In this document: piece after piece, positions 35,592-43,670 of the stretch | How positions within the stretch are numbered: position 1 is the first letter of the stretch | How the letters are laid out: every line of letters begins with the position of its first letter | NCBI GenBank assembly: GCA_035293805.1 | Contig: DATGMD010000092.1 | Coordinates: 14,638-78,637 of the forward strand | DNA: 64,000 bases | Source: JAJPHF01 sp035293805 | GTDB taxonomy: Bacteria > Chloroflexota > UBA6077 > JAJPHF01 | Reading direction: 5' to 3' | The notes under the pieces: generated by a model | What the model was told of the DNA's origin: nothing | Database searches by the model: none | Seen by the model: only the letters and a program-made list of their open reading frames with translations | Translations under genes and position numbers: made by a program

Positions 35592-36270
35592 CGTTCGCTC
35601 CTCTCGACCTGCCCGCGGCGCGCACCGCCCCTGAAGTCCGGACCACCCGCTTGCGGCCGGCGAGGCGCGCTCCCCCGGCGCTCGCTGTCCCGCAGTATAG
35701 GCGCCGCGCCCCGGCCCGTCCACTCGCCGGCGCGGCCCGGGGGCGCCCCACGATTTTGCGGCACGGTTTAGCCGAGGAACGGTCAAACGATGCTCCTTGA
35801 CCGGGTGGTTAAGTGCTAGGCCGGGCGCGGGTCTGCGCGTGCTGGTCGGGCGCGGAAGGTCGCATCGTTTGCCCCGTACGATACTCCCCGGCTCTCCTGC
35901 CGCGGGCCGGGCCGGCGGGGAGTGCCCCGGGCCGGGCGCGGGCGGCGGGCGGGGGGGAGGCGTGTACGGCGCAAGATACGCGACCACGTCGCGCCGCGGG
36001 CGGGCGCTCTCCGGCGCGCCTCGCGGCCTCTCTACAGATAATGCATTGGCGAAGAGCCGTCGTCCGGCGCAGCCAGCGGAGCCGGGAATCGGCCGGCAAC
36101 ATGCTGGACGGCACCCGCGCCGATCGCTGCCGCCGGCAGAGGGCGCGCGGCTGGCCGCGCACGCGGACCGGGGCGGCGCTGGCGCTCCTGCGCGTCGCCT
36201 CCGCGGCTCTGCTATGCTCCGGCGGGCGGCGGCCGGCAACCGGGGGCCGCCCCGCACGAGGAGGAGACTT
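35592..36270. other. 679-base divergent intergenic region
   Basis: The only gap above 300 bases. No stop codon interrupts the + frame of the next gene here, but no start with a ribosome site or familiar protein appears, so I leave it non-coding. It holds GGTCAA-N10-TTGACC (35781-35802), a 10-bp inverted repeat CAAACGATGC / GCATCGTTTG (35784-35793 and 35862-35871), many G/C runs, and TATGCT (36213-36218) as a possible -10 box for the GIN-domain gene. Confidence 0.5.
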
Positions 36271-37056
36271 ATGCGCCAGTCCGCCGCGCCGCTCCTGCCG
36301 CGCTGCTACCCCCGCGTCCCATCCCGTGGGAAGGTCCTGGCCGTCGTCGTCCTCCTGGCGATGGCGGCTGGCGGGAGCGCTGGGTGCCGCGCGCTGCCGG
36401 CGCGGGACGAGGATCCGACTGGATCGGGCCGAGTTGTTACGGACACGCGCGCCGTTTCGGGCTTTTCGGCGATCGAGCTGCGGGGCGTCGGCCAGGCGCT
36501 CGTCACGCTGGGCGCCGAGGAAGCGCTCAGCGTCGAGGCCGAGGACAACTTGCTCCCGCAGATCACCACCACGGTGAGCGGGGACAAGCTCGTCTTGGAG
36601 CTACAAGCGGGCCGCCCGACACGGCCGATCGTCTACCGGGTGACGGCGCGGCAGCTAGCGGCCCTCAGCACGCTCGGCGCCGGCGACGTCGCGGCCAGCG
36701 GGCTCGCCGTCCCGCGCCTGCAGACGACCCAGAACGGCGCGGGAAACATCCGGCTGGACGGGCTGAACACGCAGGAGCTGGAGAGCACGCTCGCGGGTGC
36801 GGGCGCGCTCGACGCCAGCGGCACGGCGTCGCGGCTCGTCGTCAGGGTCACGGGCGCCGGGAAGGTGAACGGGCAGGATCTGGCGGTGGAGGATGCGGAG
36901 TTGACGCTTAGCGGCGCGGGCAAAGCCGTCGTGCGCGTGAGCGACACGCTCCAGGCGAAGGTTGCCGGGACGAGCAGCGTGGAATACCTGGGCAATCCGC
37001 GCGTGGAAAGCTCGGTGTCCGGGACCGGGACGGTCCGGCCGTTCAGCGGGGGGTGA
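36271..37056 (+). CDS. DUF2807 (GIN-domain) lipoprotein
   Basis: Exported lipoprotein of 261 residues. The signal region KVLAVVVLLAMAAGGSAGC gives a lipobox Cys at about position 39. It is followed by a right-handed beta-helix-like GIN (putative auto-transporter adhesin head) domain: TDTRAVSGFSAIELRGVGQA, repeated GAGN/GAGA/GTG turns and the end SSVSGTGTVRPFSGG. GAGGAGGAG precedes the ATG. The domain is widespread and uncharacterised; a surface-binding or folding-sensor role is guessed in other bacteria. Confidence 0.88.
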   Translation: MRQSAAPLLPRCYPRVPSRGKVLAVVVLLAMAAGGSAGCRALPARDEDPTGSGRVVTDTRAVSGFSAIELRGVGQALVTLGAEEALSVEAEDNLLPQITTTVSGDKLVLELQAGRPTRPIVYRVTARQLAALSTLGAGDVAASGLAVPRLQTTQNGAGNIRLDGLNTQELESTLAGAGALDASGTASRLVVRVTGAGKVNGQDLAVEDAELTLSGAGKAVVRVSDTLQAKVAGTSSVEYLGNPRVESSVSGTGTVRPFSGG

Positions 37057-37066
37057 TCCGCGCCGC

Positions 37067-37072
37067 TATAAT
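37067..37072 (+). promoter_or_regulatory. TATAAT -10 box candidate
   Basis: A perfect TATAAT 50 bases before the GTG of the alpha/beta hydrolase gene. No convincing -35 hexamer. Likely start point of the two-gene hydrolase/amidohydrolase unit. Confidence 0.45.
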
Positions 37073-37122
37073 CGACCCACTGGCGCGCGGCCTGCGACCG
37101 CATGGGTAGAGGAGGTGGCAGC

Positions 37123-38259
37123 GTGGCGACGACGACGGTAGTAGGGCGCCCCAAGACGCTGGAGGAGTCGAAGGACTACCTGCGGCGGCGGCTGGCGGCC
37201 CGGCTGAACCCGATGATCGTGCAGGACCAGCAGGCCGCAGCCGAGGGCATCGAGCGGCTGGCGAGCCTGGACCCCGACCACTGGGCGAGCGTGTGGGCGG
37301 AGATCGGCGCGCGCTTCGAGGCGCAGGCTCAGGCGGCCGAGGCGCGCGGGGACAAGCGGACCGCCGACGCCGCCTACTTCCAGGCCTACGCTTTCTACTT
37401 CCTGGGCCGCTTCCCCTGCCCGAACACGCCCGCGAAGCGCGCAAATGCCGTGAAGGCCCGCCAGCTCTACCTGCGGGCCGCGCAGGCGTTCGATCCGCCG
37501 CTCACGCGCGTGGCGATCCCGTTCGCCGGCCGCCCCGGCGAGGGCTCCGAGGTGGTCGTCCACGTCCGCAAGCCCAAGGGCGTCACGCGGCCGCCCGTGC
37601 TGGTGAACTGGGGCGGCGTGGACAGCTTCAAGGAGGAGCGCAACCACGTCGCCGAGCCGTTCCTGGCGGCGGGCTTCGCCGTGGTGTCGATGGACATGCC
37701 GGGCACCGGCGAGTCGCCGCTGCTGGGCTCGGTCGATGCGGAGCGCCAGTACACGCCCGTCTTCGAGTGGGTGCGGGCGCAGCCCGACCTCGACGGCCAG
37801 CGCATCGTCTGCGTCGGCGGCTCGTTTGGCGGCTACTGGGCGAACAAAGTCGCGCACACCCACCGCGAGTACCTGGCCGGCGTGTGCGGCTGGGGCGGCG
37901 GCGCCCACCTGGTGTTCCAGCCCGACTGGACGGCGAAGTCGCGCTACGCCGACAGCTACCTGAGCGACCTCACCGAGTCGCGCCGGAACAGCATGGGCAT
38001 CCAGACTTACGACGACTACGTGGCGTTCGTGCCGCGCCTGTCGCTGCTGGAGCAGGGCCTGGTCGACGGCCCCTGCGCGCCGCTGCTGCTGGTGAACGGC
38101 AAGAACGACACGCAGACGCCGATCGAGGACTTCTACTTCCTGATGGAGCACGGCGACCCGAAGGCGTGCCGCGTCTTCCCGGGCGGCCACATGGGCAACA
38201 CGCCCGACACCGTACCGACGATCGTCTGCTGGCTGCGCGCCCGCGTCGACGGCCGCTAG
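37123..38259 (+). CDS. Alpha/beta hydrolase (FrsA/DUF1100-like esterase)
   Basis: Serine hydrolase of 378 residues. I prefer GTG 37123, which has AGAGGAGG seven bases before it, over the ATG 21 bases upstream that overlaps this site. A helical N-terminal cap (about residues 1-125) precedes the fold: VNWGGVDSFKEE, MDMPGTGESP, nucleophile Ser234 in VCVGGSFGGYWANK, and the C-terminal His in FPGGHMGNTPD. The cap-plus-core layout recalls FrsA and 2,6-dihydroxypseudooxynicotine hydrolase-like C-C hydrolases. It is followed 11 bases later by an amidohydrolase, so both should act in one pathway. Confidence 0.88.
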   Translation: MATTTVVGRPKTLEESKDYLRRRLAARLNPMIVQDQQAAAEGIERLASLDPDHWASVWAEIGARFEAQAQAAEARGDKRTADAAYFQAYAFYFLGRFPCPNTPAKRANAVKARQLYLRAAQAFDPPLTRVAIPFAGRPGEGSEVVVHVRKPKGVTRPPVLVNWGGVDSFKEERNHVAEPFLAAGFAVVSMDMPGTGESPLLGSVDAERQYTPVFEWVRAQPDLDGQRIVCVGGSFGGYWANKVAHTHREYLAGVCGWGGGAHLVFQPDWTAKSRYADSYLSDLTESRRNSMGIQTYDDYVAFVPRLSLLEQGLVDGPCAPLLLVNGKNDTQTPIEDFYFLMEHGDPKACRVFPGGHMGNTPDTVPTIVCWLRARVDGR

Positions 38260-38270
38260 GAGAAGGGACC

Positions 38271-39356
38271 ATGAGGCCCATCATCGACGTCGATACACAC
38301 GTCGCCGAGTCGCCGCAGATGTGGGAGCGCGTCGAGCCCGACATGTACCCGCGCCGACCGGTGCTGGTGTCGGTGCCGAACGACACGCTCTACGGGCGCA
38401 GCAACGCCTTCTGGCTGGTCGACGCCGAGATCTTCCCGAAGCCGGCGGGCAAGGGCAGCTTCAACCTGATCACGCCGTCGGCCAACGCGAGCAACGCCGA
38501 GCGCTGCACGGTGTCGGTGGGCCGCCGCGAGCTAACCGACCTGGCGGGGCGCATCGCCGACATGGACGCGCTCGGCGTGCGCACGCAGGTCGTCTACCCG
38601 ACGCTGTTCCTGATGTACCTGACCGACGATGCGGCGCTGGAGGCCGCGCTCTGCCGCGCCTACAACCGCTACCTGGCCGACGCTTGCGCCGCGACCGATG
38701 GCCGCCTGCGTTGGGTCGTGGTGCCGCCGCTGCAATCGCTCGACGCGGCGGCGGCCGAGGTGCACTGGGCGAAGGAGCACGGCGCGGTAGGCGTCTTCTT
38801 CCGCGGCATGGAGGGCGAGCGCACGCTGGACGATCCGTACTTCTTCCCGATCTACGAGGAGGCCAGCGCGCTCGACCTGCCGATCTGCATCCACACCGGC
38901 GGCGGCTGCCCCGCGATCACGCGGCTGTTCGACGTCGGCCGCAACGGCAGCATGCCGCAGTCGCGGATGCTGCCGCTCATCGCCTGCCGCGACCTCATTG
39001 CCAACGGGATCCCGACGCAGTTCCCGCGGCTGCGCTTCGGCATCATCGAGGCGGGCGCGGCGTGGCTGCCCTACGTGCTGCACAACCTGAAGCGCTGGTT
39101 CCGCGAGGAGAATGGCCGCTCGCCGCAGTTCTTCCGCGACAATCGCTTGTTCGTGGCTTGCGAGGCCGACGAGGACATCCCGTACCTGATGCAGTACATC
39201 GGCGAGGACAACCTGCTCATCGGCTCCGACTACGGCCACAACGACCCATCCGAGGAGCCGCAGCTCGTGGCCACCATGCGCGCCCGCGGCGACCTGTCCG
39301 ACGCGCAGCTGGAGCGCATCATGTGCGACAACCCCGCCCGGTTCTACGGGCTGTGA
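38271..39356 (+). CDS. Amidohydrolase-2 family metal-dependent hydrolase/decarboxylase
   Basis: TIM-barrel enzyme of 361 residues. Metal signature IIDVDTHVAES at the N-terminus, CIHTGGGCP in the middle, FGIIEAGAAWLPY, and IGSDYGHNDPSEEP carrying the late Asp. The same subgroup as the gene at 15662, and longer than the third copy at 57980. AGGAGAAGG precedes the ATG. Coupled to the alpha/beta hydrolase upstream; a ring-cleavage or aromatic-acid decarboxylation step would suit both. Confidence 0.9.
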   Translation: MRPIIDVDTHVAESPQMWERVEPDMYPRRPVLVSVPNDTLYGRSNAFWLVDAEIFPKPAGKGSFNLITPSANASNAERCTVSVGRRELTDLAGRIADMDALGVRTQVVYPTLFLMYLTDDAALEAALCRAYNRYLADACAATDGRLRWVVVPPLQSLDAAAAEVHWAKEHGAVGVFFRGMEGERTLDDPYFFPIYEEASALDLPICIHTGGGCPAITRLFDVGRNGSMPQSRMLPLIACRDLIANGIPTQFPRLRFGIIEAGAAWLPYVLHNLKRWFREENGRSPQFFRDNRLFVACEADEDIPYLMQYIGEDNLLIGSDYGHNDPSEEPQLVATMRARGDLSDAQLERIMCDNPARFYGL

Positions 39357-39450
39357 ACGATCGTGGTGCGCTGCACTTCCAGCCATAGCGCTCTGCGTCG
39401 CGCCTGAGATGCGGCAGTGAGTATGGTGAGCGGGAGACGTCGTATTTACA

Positions 39451-39741
39451 ATGTCTACTATGGAGGGGGTAGAGGTCGAGTGGGACGACGATAATGTTGA
39501 GCACCTGGCTCTCCACGGAATCTCTCCCGACGAAGTGGAAGACATGCTCGAAGGGCCGGTCATCCGGCGGCGGGGGGGCACTGACGCGCCGGACCGCTTT
39601 CGAGTGCTCGGCCGTACCGCTGCGGGCCACTATCTCGCCATCGTAATTCAGCAGAAAGGACGCGGCGTGATCCGTCCGTTTACCGGTTGGGAGATGCGCC
39701 CGCACGAGAGGAATTTGTATGACCGCCAGGTCAAAGACTAG
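39451..39741 (+). CDS. brnT: BrnT-like toxin
   Basis: A 96-residue RelE-like ribonuclease toxin of the BrnT family: VEWDDDNVEHLALHGISPDE, then RFRVLGRTAAGHYLAIVIQQ, and a C-terminal WEMRPHERNLYD. It overlaps the following antitoxin gene by 23 bases, toxin first, which is the normal brnTA order. The surroundings have lower G+C than average, which would fit lateral transfer. Confidence 0.88.
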   Translation: MSTMEGVEVEWDDDNVEHLALHGISPDEVEDMLEGPVIRRRGGTDAPDRFRVLGRTAAGHYLAIVIQQKGRGVIRPFTGWEMRPHERNLYDRQVKD

Positions 39742-40009
39742 TCCGCGATTGCCTCCCGGGCTCTCGCCGGCGGAGGAGGCTCGTTGGTGGGACGATCACC
39801 ATGACTACTGGGACAGCAATGAAGGCGAGGATGAACGCCTCGGCCCGAGTCGTATCGTCCGGACCAGGCCAGTCAACATCCGTCTGCCCGTCGACATGAT
39901 CGAGGCGCTGAAGGACGAGGCCGCCCGACGAGCGCTACCTTATCAGACTCTCCTTCGCGTATGGCTCAGGGAGCGGCTCGACGCCGAGGCCCGACAGCAT
40001 AATCGTTAG
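39719..40009 (+). CDS. brnA: BrnA-like ribbon-helix-helix antitoxin
   Basis: A 96-residue antitoxin whose C-terminal half is a ribbon-helix-helix DNA-binding unit (RPVNIRLPVDMIEALKDEAA then LPYQTLLRVWLRERL). The N-terminal half is acidic and Trp-rich (EARWWDDHHDYWDSNEG), probably the toxin-neutralising part. It ends eight bases before a convergent SDR gene. Expected to repress its own promoter together with BrnT. Confidence 0.87.
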   Translation: MTARSKTSPRLPPGLSPAEEARWWDDHHDYWDSNEGEDERLGPSRIVRTRPVNIRLPVDMIEALKDEAARRALPYQTLLRVWLRERLDAEARQHNR

Positions 40010-40017
40010 GTCAGCAA

Positions 40018-40794
40018 TTACCAGCAGACGCGGCCGCCGTCGACGACGAGGGTCTGGCCGGTGACGAAGGCGCTGGCGTCGGATGCGAAGTAGACGAAGG
40101 CGCCCGCGAGGTCGTCGGGCAGCTCGGTGCGCTTGATGGCGCCGTCCTGGCCGCGCTGGTCGATCCACTCGCGGCTCGTCATCGACAGCGCGCCGCTGGT
40201 CAGCGTCAGGTCGGGCGCCACGGCGTTCACGGTGATGCCGTACTCGCCGACCTCGCGCGCCAGCGCCCGCGTTAGCCCGATCACGCCGGCCTTCGACGTG
40301 ACGTAGTGCAGGAACAGCGGCGCGCCCCAGAAGGCGACCACGGACGCCATGTTCACGATGCGCCCGCCCCCCTGCTCGCGCATCGTCGGGAAGACGGCCT
40401 TGCAGCACAGCCACATGCCGCGCAGGTTGACGGCCATCACGGCGTCCCATTCTTGCTCGGTCAACTCGTAGAACGGCTTGCGCACGATGCCCGTGAACAG
40501 CGCGGCGACGTTCGCCAGCACGTCGATGTGGCCCCAGCGCTCGACGGCCGCCCGCGCCAGCGCCTCCGCGCCCGCCGTGTGGCTCACGTCGGCGGCGAGC
40601 GCGTGCCCCTCGCCGCCCGCCTCGCGCAGGGTGGCGGCGGTGCGCTCGGCCAGGTCGGGTTTCAGATCGACGGCCAGCACGCGCGCGCCCTCCCGCGCGT
40701 AGCGCACGCAGATGGCGCGGCCGATGTCGCCGCCCGCGCCGGTCACGATCGCGACCTTGCCCTGCAAGTGCCCGCCGCTCTCTGGCTCGCTCAT
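40018..40794 (-). CDS. SDR-family NAD(P)-dependent oxidoreductase 1
   Basis: Classical short-chain dehydrogenase of 258 residues. Cofactor motif VAIVTGAGGDIGRAI, active site Ser151, Tyr164 and Lys168 (YVTSK), and C-terminal SDASAFVTGQTLVVDGG. The usual NNAG is NVAAL, a common variation. Asp43 after the second strand (AVDLKP) favours NAD over NADP. Start 40794 with GAGGAG upstream. A G/C-run element lies just upstream. Substrate unknown. Confidence 0.93.
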   Translation of the reverse strand: MSEPESGGHLQGKVAIVTGAGGDIGRAICVRYAREGARVLAVDLKPDLAERTAATLREAGGEGHALAADVSHTAGAEALARAAVERWGHIDVLANVAALFTGIVRKPFYELTEQEWDAVMAVNLRGMWLCCKAVFPTMREQGGGRIVNMASVVAFWGAPLFLHYVTSKAGVIGLTRALAREVGEYGITVNAVAPDLTLTSGALSMTSREWIDQRGQDGAIKRTELPDDLAGAFVYFASDASAFVTGQTLVVDGGRVCW

Positions 40795-40806
40795 CGTGCT
40801 CCTCGG

Positions 40807-41030
40807 ACCCCTCACCCCCCTAGCCCCCTCTCCCCCCGTAGAGGAAAGGGGGAGAACGCCGGATGACCTAACCCCCCGGCCCCCTTCCCTCCGAAGGAAG
40901 GGGGGAGAAGACGAGGACGCTGCGGCCGCCCCCGCCGGAAGCCCCCGCCCCCTATGGGGTGCGACGCGGAATACTGCGAGCGTCGCTGGGTTGGGGGAGG
41001 GGGTCAACCCCCTCTCACCGCTCAATTCCT
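40807..41030. repeat. G/C-run inverted-repeat element, long copy
   Basis: Begins ACCCCTCACCCCCCTAGCCC and ends GTTGGGGGAGGGGGTCAACC. Ends and several inner blocks (GGGGGAGAACGCCGG; GGAAGCCCCCGCCCCCTATG) match the copy at 57347, but this one is about 110 bases longer in the middle. It fills the gap upstream of SDR 1. Confidence 0.75.
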
Positions 41031-41061
41031 GCCTATTCTAGCCCGCCGGGGCACGACCGCT

Positions 41062-41838
41062 TTACCGCGCCTGTCGCAGCCGCAGCAGGCTGCTCCGACC
41101 CTTGGGCGCTCGCGGTGGCAATTGCTCGCTGCTCAGTAGCTCCAGTCCGGCCTGCTCTGCGAGTGCCGGGAAATCCCGCGCGTGGGGGCGACCGGGGTCG
41201 GCGAGCCAGGCTTCGCCGCCGGGCGCCAGGTGGCGGGCGAGGAAGGCGGCCACGGCGGGGCCGTTGCGCGCCTCGTAGAGCACGTCGGCGACGAGGATGA
41301 GGTCGAAGGGGCCGCAGGGCGGCGGCGCGCGCCAGTCGCCGACGACGAAGGCGAAGCGGTCGGCGGGCGCGGCCTGCGCGCGGGCGCTGGCGGCGACGAT
41401 GGCCAGCGCGCGGGGCTCCCAGTCGAAGAACGTCACGCGGGCACCGCGGGAGGCCGCGGCGAAGCCGCAGGCGCCGAGCCCGCAGCCGAGGTCGAGCGCG
41501 TGGGTGCCGTCGAGCGGCGGCCCGGCCAGCAGCTTGGCGACCAGCGCCGCGGCGGCCGGCCAGATGGCGCCGAAGTAGGGCAGGCGCTCGTCGCTGCGCG
41601 CGAACTCCTCCTGCGTGATGGGGGCCACCAGCGCGTCCAGGTCGCAGGCGGGCACCCACAGGCCGAAGGCCGCCTCGCCGCCGGCCGGGTTCCCGTCGCT
41701 GTCGGGCACGCGGAACTCGCGCCACTCCAGGGGAATCCCGGCGACGACGGGGCGCTCGTTGCGTCTCACGTCTGGGCCCTGCTTCCCGGGCCGGGTATGC
41801 CGTCTCTCGATTGGTCGCGGGGGGCGTCCTACGGGCAT
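41062..41838 (-). CDS. Class I SAM-dependent methyltransferase (METTL/Nnt1-like)
   Basis: A 258-residue methyltransferase. The SAM-binding glycine loop is HALDLGCGLGACGFAAASRG; the acidic end of strand 2 is FFDWEP; strand 4 gives FDLILVADVLYE. The preceding W-P-A-A-A-L-V-A helix (YFGAIWPAAAALVAKLL) is typical of protein-lysine methyltransferases of the nicotinamide N-methyltransferase-like group. The start is uncertain: ATG 41838 has no ribosome site and GTG 41769 is possible. Target unknown. Confidence 0.86.
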   Translation of the reverse strand: MPVGRPPRPIERRHTRPGKQGPDVRRNERPVVAGIPLEWREFRVPDSDGNPAGGEAAFGLWVPACDLDALVAPITQEEFARSDERLPYFGAIWPAAAALVAKLLAGPPLDGTHALDLGCGLGACGFAAASRGARVTFFDWEPRALAIVAASARAQAAPADRFAFVVGDWRAPPPCGPFDLILVADVLYEARNGPAVAAFLARHLAPGGEAWLADPGRPHARDFPALAEQAGLELLSSEQLPPRAPKGRSSLLRLRQAR

Positions 41839-41913
41839 TAGCGCAGGCCCGCGGTACCGCGTGGGGCCGCGCTCTTCGTTGCTGCCGCCGGTTGTGGCGC
41901 GCAGTGTCGCACG

Positions 41914-42015
41914 CCGGGCGGCAGGGGACGAGCCCCTGCCCTACGCCGGCCGGTAGCTACGACCCGGCGGGTCGCTGCCCCGGCCGGGCGGCAGGGGGCG
42001 AGCCCCTGGCCTACG
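41914..42015. repeat. Two 32-base direct repeats, each a small hairpin
   Basis: Copies at 41914-41945 and 41984-42015 differ at two positions. Each has GGGG-ACGA/GCGA-CCCC type self-complementarity (GCAGGGG ... CCCCTGC in the first copy). They lie downstream of the methyltransferase promoter side and 16 bases before the amidase stop. Confidence 0.85.
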
Positions 42016-42030
42016 ACACCCCGAATGTTG

Positions 42031-43443
42031 CTACAGCGGCGGGTGCTGCCGGTGCCAGGACGTGGCGCCTTCGTAGGCGGCGGCGATGCGCAGGATGGTC
42101 GCCTCGTCCCAGGCGCGTCCTGCGATCTGCAGGCCGATCGGCAGGCCGTTTGCCGCGAAGCCGCACGGCACGGACACGGCCGGCGTGCCGGTCAGGTCGA
42201 ACGGCACGGTCAGCCCCACCCAGAGGTGGGACGTATTGGGCACCGGCTTGCCGGCGACCTCGGTGAACGGCTGGCCGATTGGGTGGGCCACCGTGCGCGT
42301 GGTCGGCGTGACGAGCGCGTCCACCCGCGTGAACACCCCCTCTAGCTCCTGGCGCAGGGCGGTGCGCAGCCGCTGGGCACGCAGGTAGTCGGTCGCCAGC
42401 ACCAGCGTGCCCAGCTCCACCTGCACCCGCACGTCGCCGTAGTCGTCGGGCCGCGTGCGCAGCAGCTCCTCCTGGAACGACGCGGCCTCGGGCCGGCTGA
42501 TCACCGGGAAGAGGGCCGGCGCCCACGCCGCGCGCTCGAACGTCACGTCCTCGACGCTGGCGCCCAGGTCGCGCAGCACGCCGATGGCCGTCTCCACGCT
42601 CGCTGCCACCTCGGCGTCGAGCTGGTCGAAGAAGTACGGGCGCGGCACGCCCAACCGCAGGCCGCGCAGCCCGCGCCCCAGGTCGGCCGTGAAGTCGGGC
42701 ACCGGCACGTCGGCCGAGCACTGGTCGGCGGGGTCGTAGCCGGCGATGGCTTGCAGCACCAGCGCGCCGTCCTCGACCGTGCGGGTGAGGGGGCCGGCGT
42801 GGTCGAGGCTCCACGAGAGCGGCACGATGCCGCGGATGCTCACTCGCCCGTAGGTCGGCTTGATGCCGACGAGGCCGCAGTAGGCCGCCGGCTCGCGGAT
42901 GGAGCCGGCCGTGTCGGTGCCGGTGGCGGCGAAGCAGCAGCCCGCGGCCACCGCCGCCGCCGAGCCGCCGCTAGAGCCGCCGGGGATGCAGTCGAGCCGC
43001 CAGGGGTTGTGGGTCGGGCCGTAGTGCGGGTTGGTGGTCGAGCCGCCGATGGCCAGCTCGTGCATGTTCGTCTTGCCGGTGATGACCGCGCCCGCCGCGC
43101 GCAGCTTCGCGACGACCGTGCCATCCTCCGGCGGCACGAAGTCGGCGAGTAGCTTCGAGCCAGCGGCCGTGGTCACGCCCCGCGTCCAGTAGTTGTCTTT
43201 CAGCGCGACAGGGATGCCGTGGAGGGGGCCGCGGTAGCGCCCGGCGGCGATCTCCCGCTCGGCGGCCCGCGCCTCGGCTCGCGCCGCCTCGAACGTGGGG
43301 CGCACGTAGGCGTTCAGCCGCGGCTCGACGGCCGCCGTGCGCGCCTCCATCGCGTCGAGCAGCGCGACGGGCGAGAGCGTCCGTTCGCGCAAGCGGTCGG
43401 CCGCCTCGCGCAGCGTGAGGTAGATCAGCTCGTCGGCGCTCAC
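42031..43443 (-). CDS. Amidase-signature hydrolase (AtzE/GatA-like)
   Basis: Amidase-signature enzyme of 470 residues hydrolysing a C-N amide-type bond. The Ser-cisSer-Lys triad is Lys82 (PVALKDNYW), Ser157/158 (CIPGGSSGGSAAA) and Ser181 (DTAGSIREPAAYCG). GTG start overlapping the upstream small-subunit gene by four bases. This pairing recalls AtzE with its AtzG subunit (1-carboxybiuret hydrolase) more than GatA, whose GatC and GatB partners are absent here. Upstream of both is SBP3, so the amide substrate may be taken up by that protein. Confidence 0.92.
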   Translation of the reverse strand: MSADELIYLTLREAADRLRERTLSPVALLDAMEARTAAVEPRLNAYVRPTFEAARAEARAAEREIAAGRYRGPLHGIPVALKDNYWTRGVTTAAGSKLLADFVPPEDGTVVAKLRAAGAVITGKTNMHELAIGGSTTNPHYGPTHNPWRLDCIPGGSSGGSAAAVAAGCCFAATGTDTAGSIREPAAYCGLVGIKPTYGRVSIRGIVPLSWSLDHAGPLTRTVEDGALVLQAIAGYDPADQCSADVPVPDFTADLGRGLRGLRLGVPRPYFFDQLDAEVAASVETAIGVLRDLGASVEDVTFERAAWAPALFPVISRPEAASFQEELLRTRPDDYGDVRVQVELGTLVLATDYLRAQRLRTALRQELEGVFTRVDALVTPTTRTVAHPIGQPFTEVAGKPVPNTSHLWVGLTVPFDLTGTPAVSVPCGFAANGLPIGLQIAGRAWDEATILRIAAAYEGATSWHRQHPPL

Positions 43444-43658
43444 GACTGCTCCCCTTTCGGCACGCGGTAGGCGGTGGCCGGCTGGAGGTCGTCGTAGCCG
43501 GCCGGGCGCAGCGCGCGGATGGTGGCGAGCGGTCCGGTGAGCAGCGGCGCGAGCGCGGCGGCGCGCTCAGCCGATAGTGGCAGCTCGGCGTAGGCGGCGA
43601 GCTGCGCCAGCGCCTCGGGGCTAACGCTGAGCGGAACGTCAGGTTGGGACCAGGTCAT
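43440..43658 (-). CDS. AtzG/GatC-like small amidase subunit
   Basis: A 72-residue helical protein. The end GYDDLQPATAYRVPKGEQS resembles the C-terminal arm of GatC and AtzG (DUF4089) that wraps around the amidase; LAAYAELPLSAERAAALAPL forms the helical part. It stops four bases inside the amidase start and begins 12 bases after SBP3. It probably stabilises or completes the amidase. Confidence 0.82.
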   Translation of the reverse strand: MTWSQPDVPLSVSPEALAQLAAYAELPLSAERAAALAPLLTGPLATIRALRPAGYDDLQPATAYRVPKGEQS

Positions 43659-43670
43659 GCTCGGCTCCCT

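Noticed and set aside
35592..36257. 222-codon N-terminal extension of SBP2 through the large gap
   Set aside because: Arg/Pro/Ala-rich low complexity, no ribosome site, and the lipoprotein signal at 35591 marks the real start.
35797..36270. 158-codon N-terminal extension of the GIN-domain lipoprotein
   Set aside because: No signal or family match before residue 1 at 36271, which has an excellent ribosome site and a lipoprotein signal.
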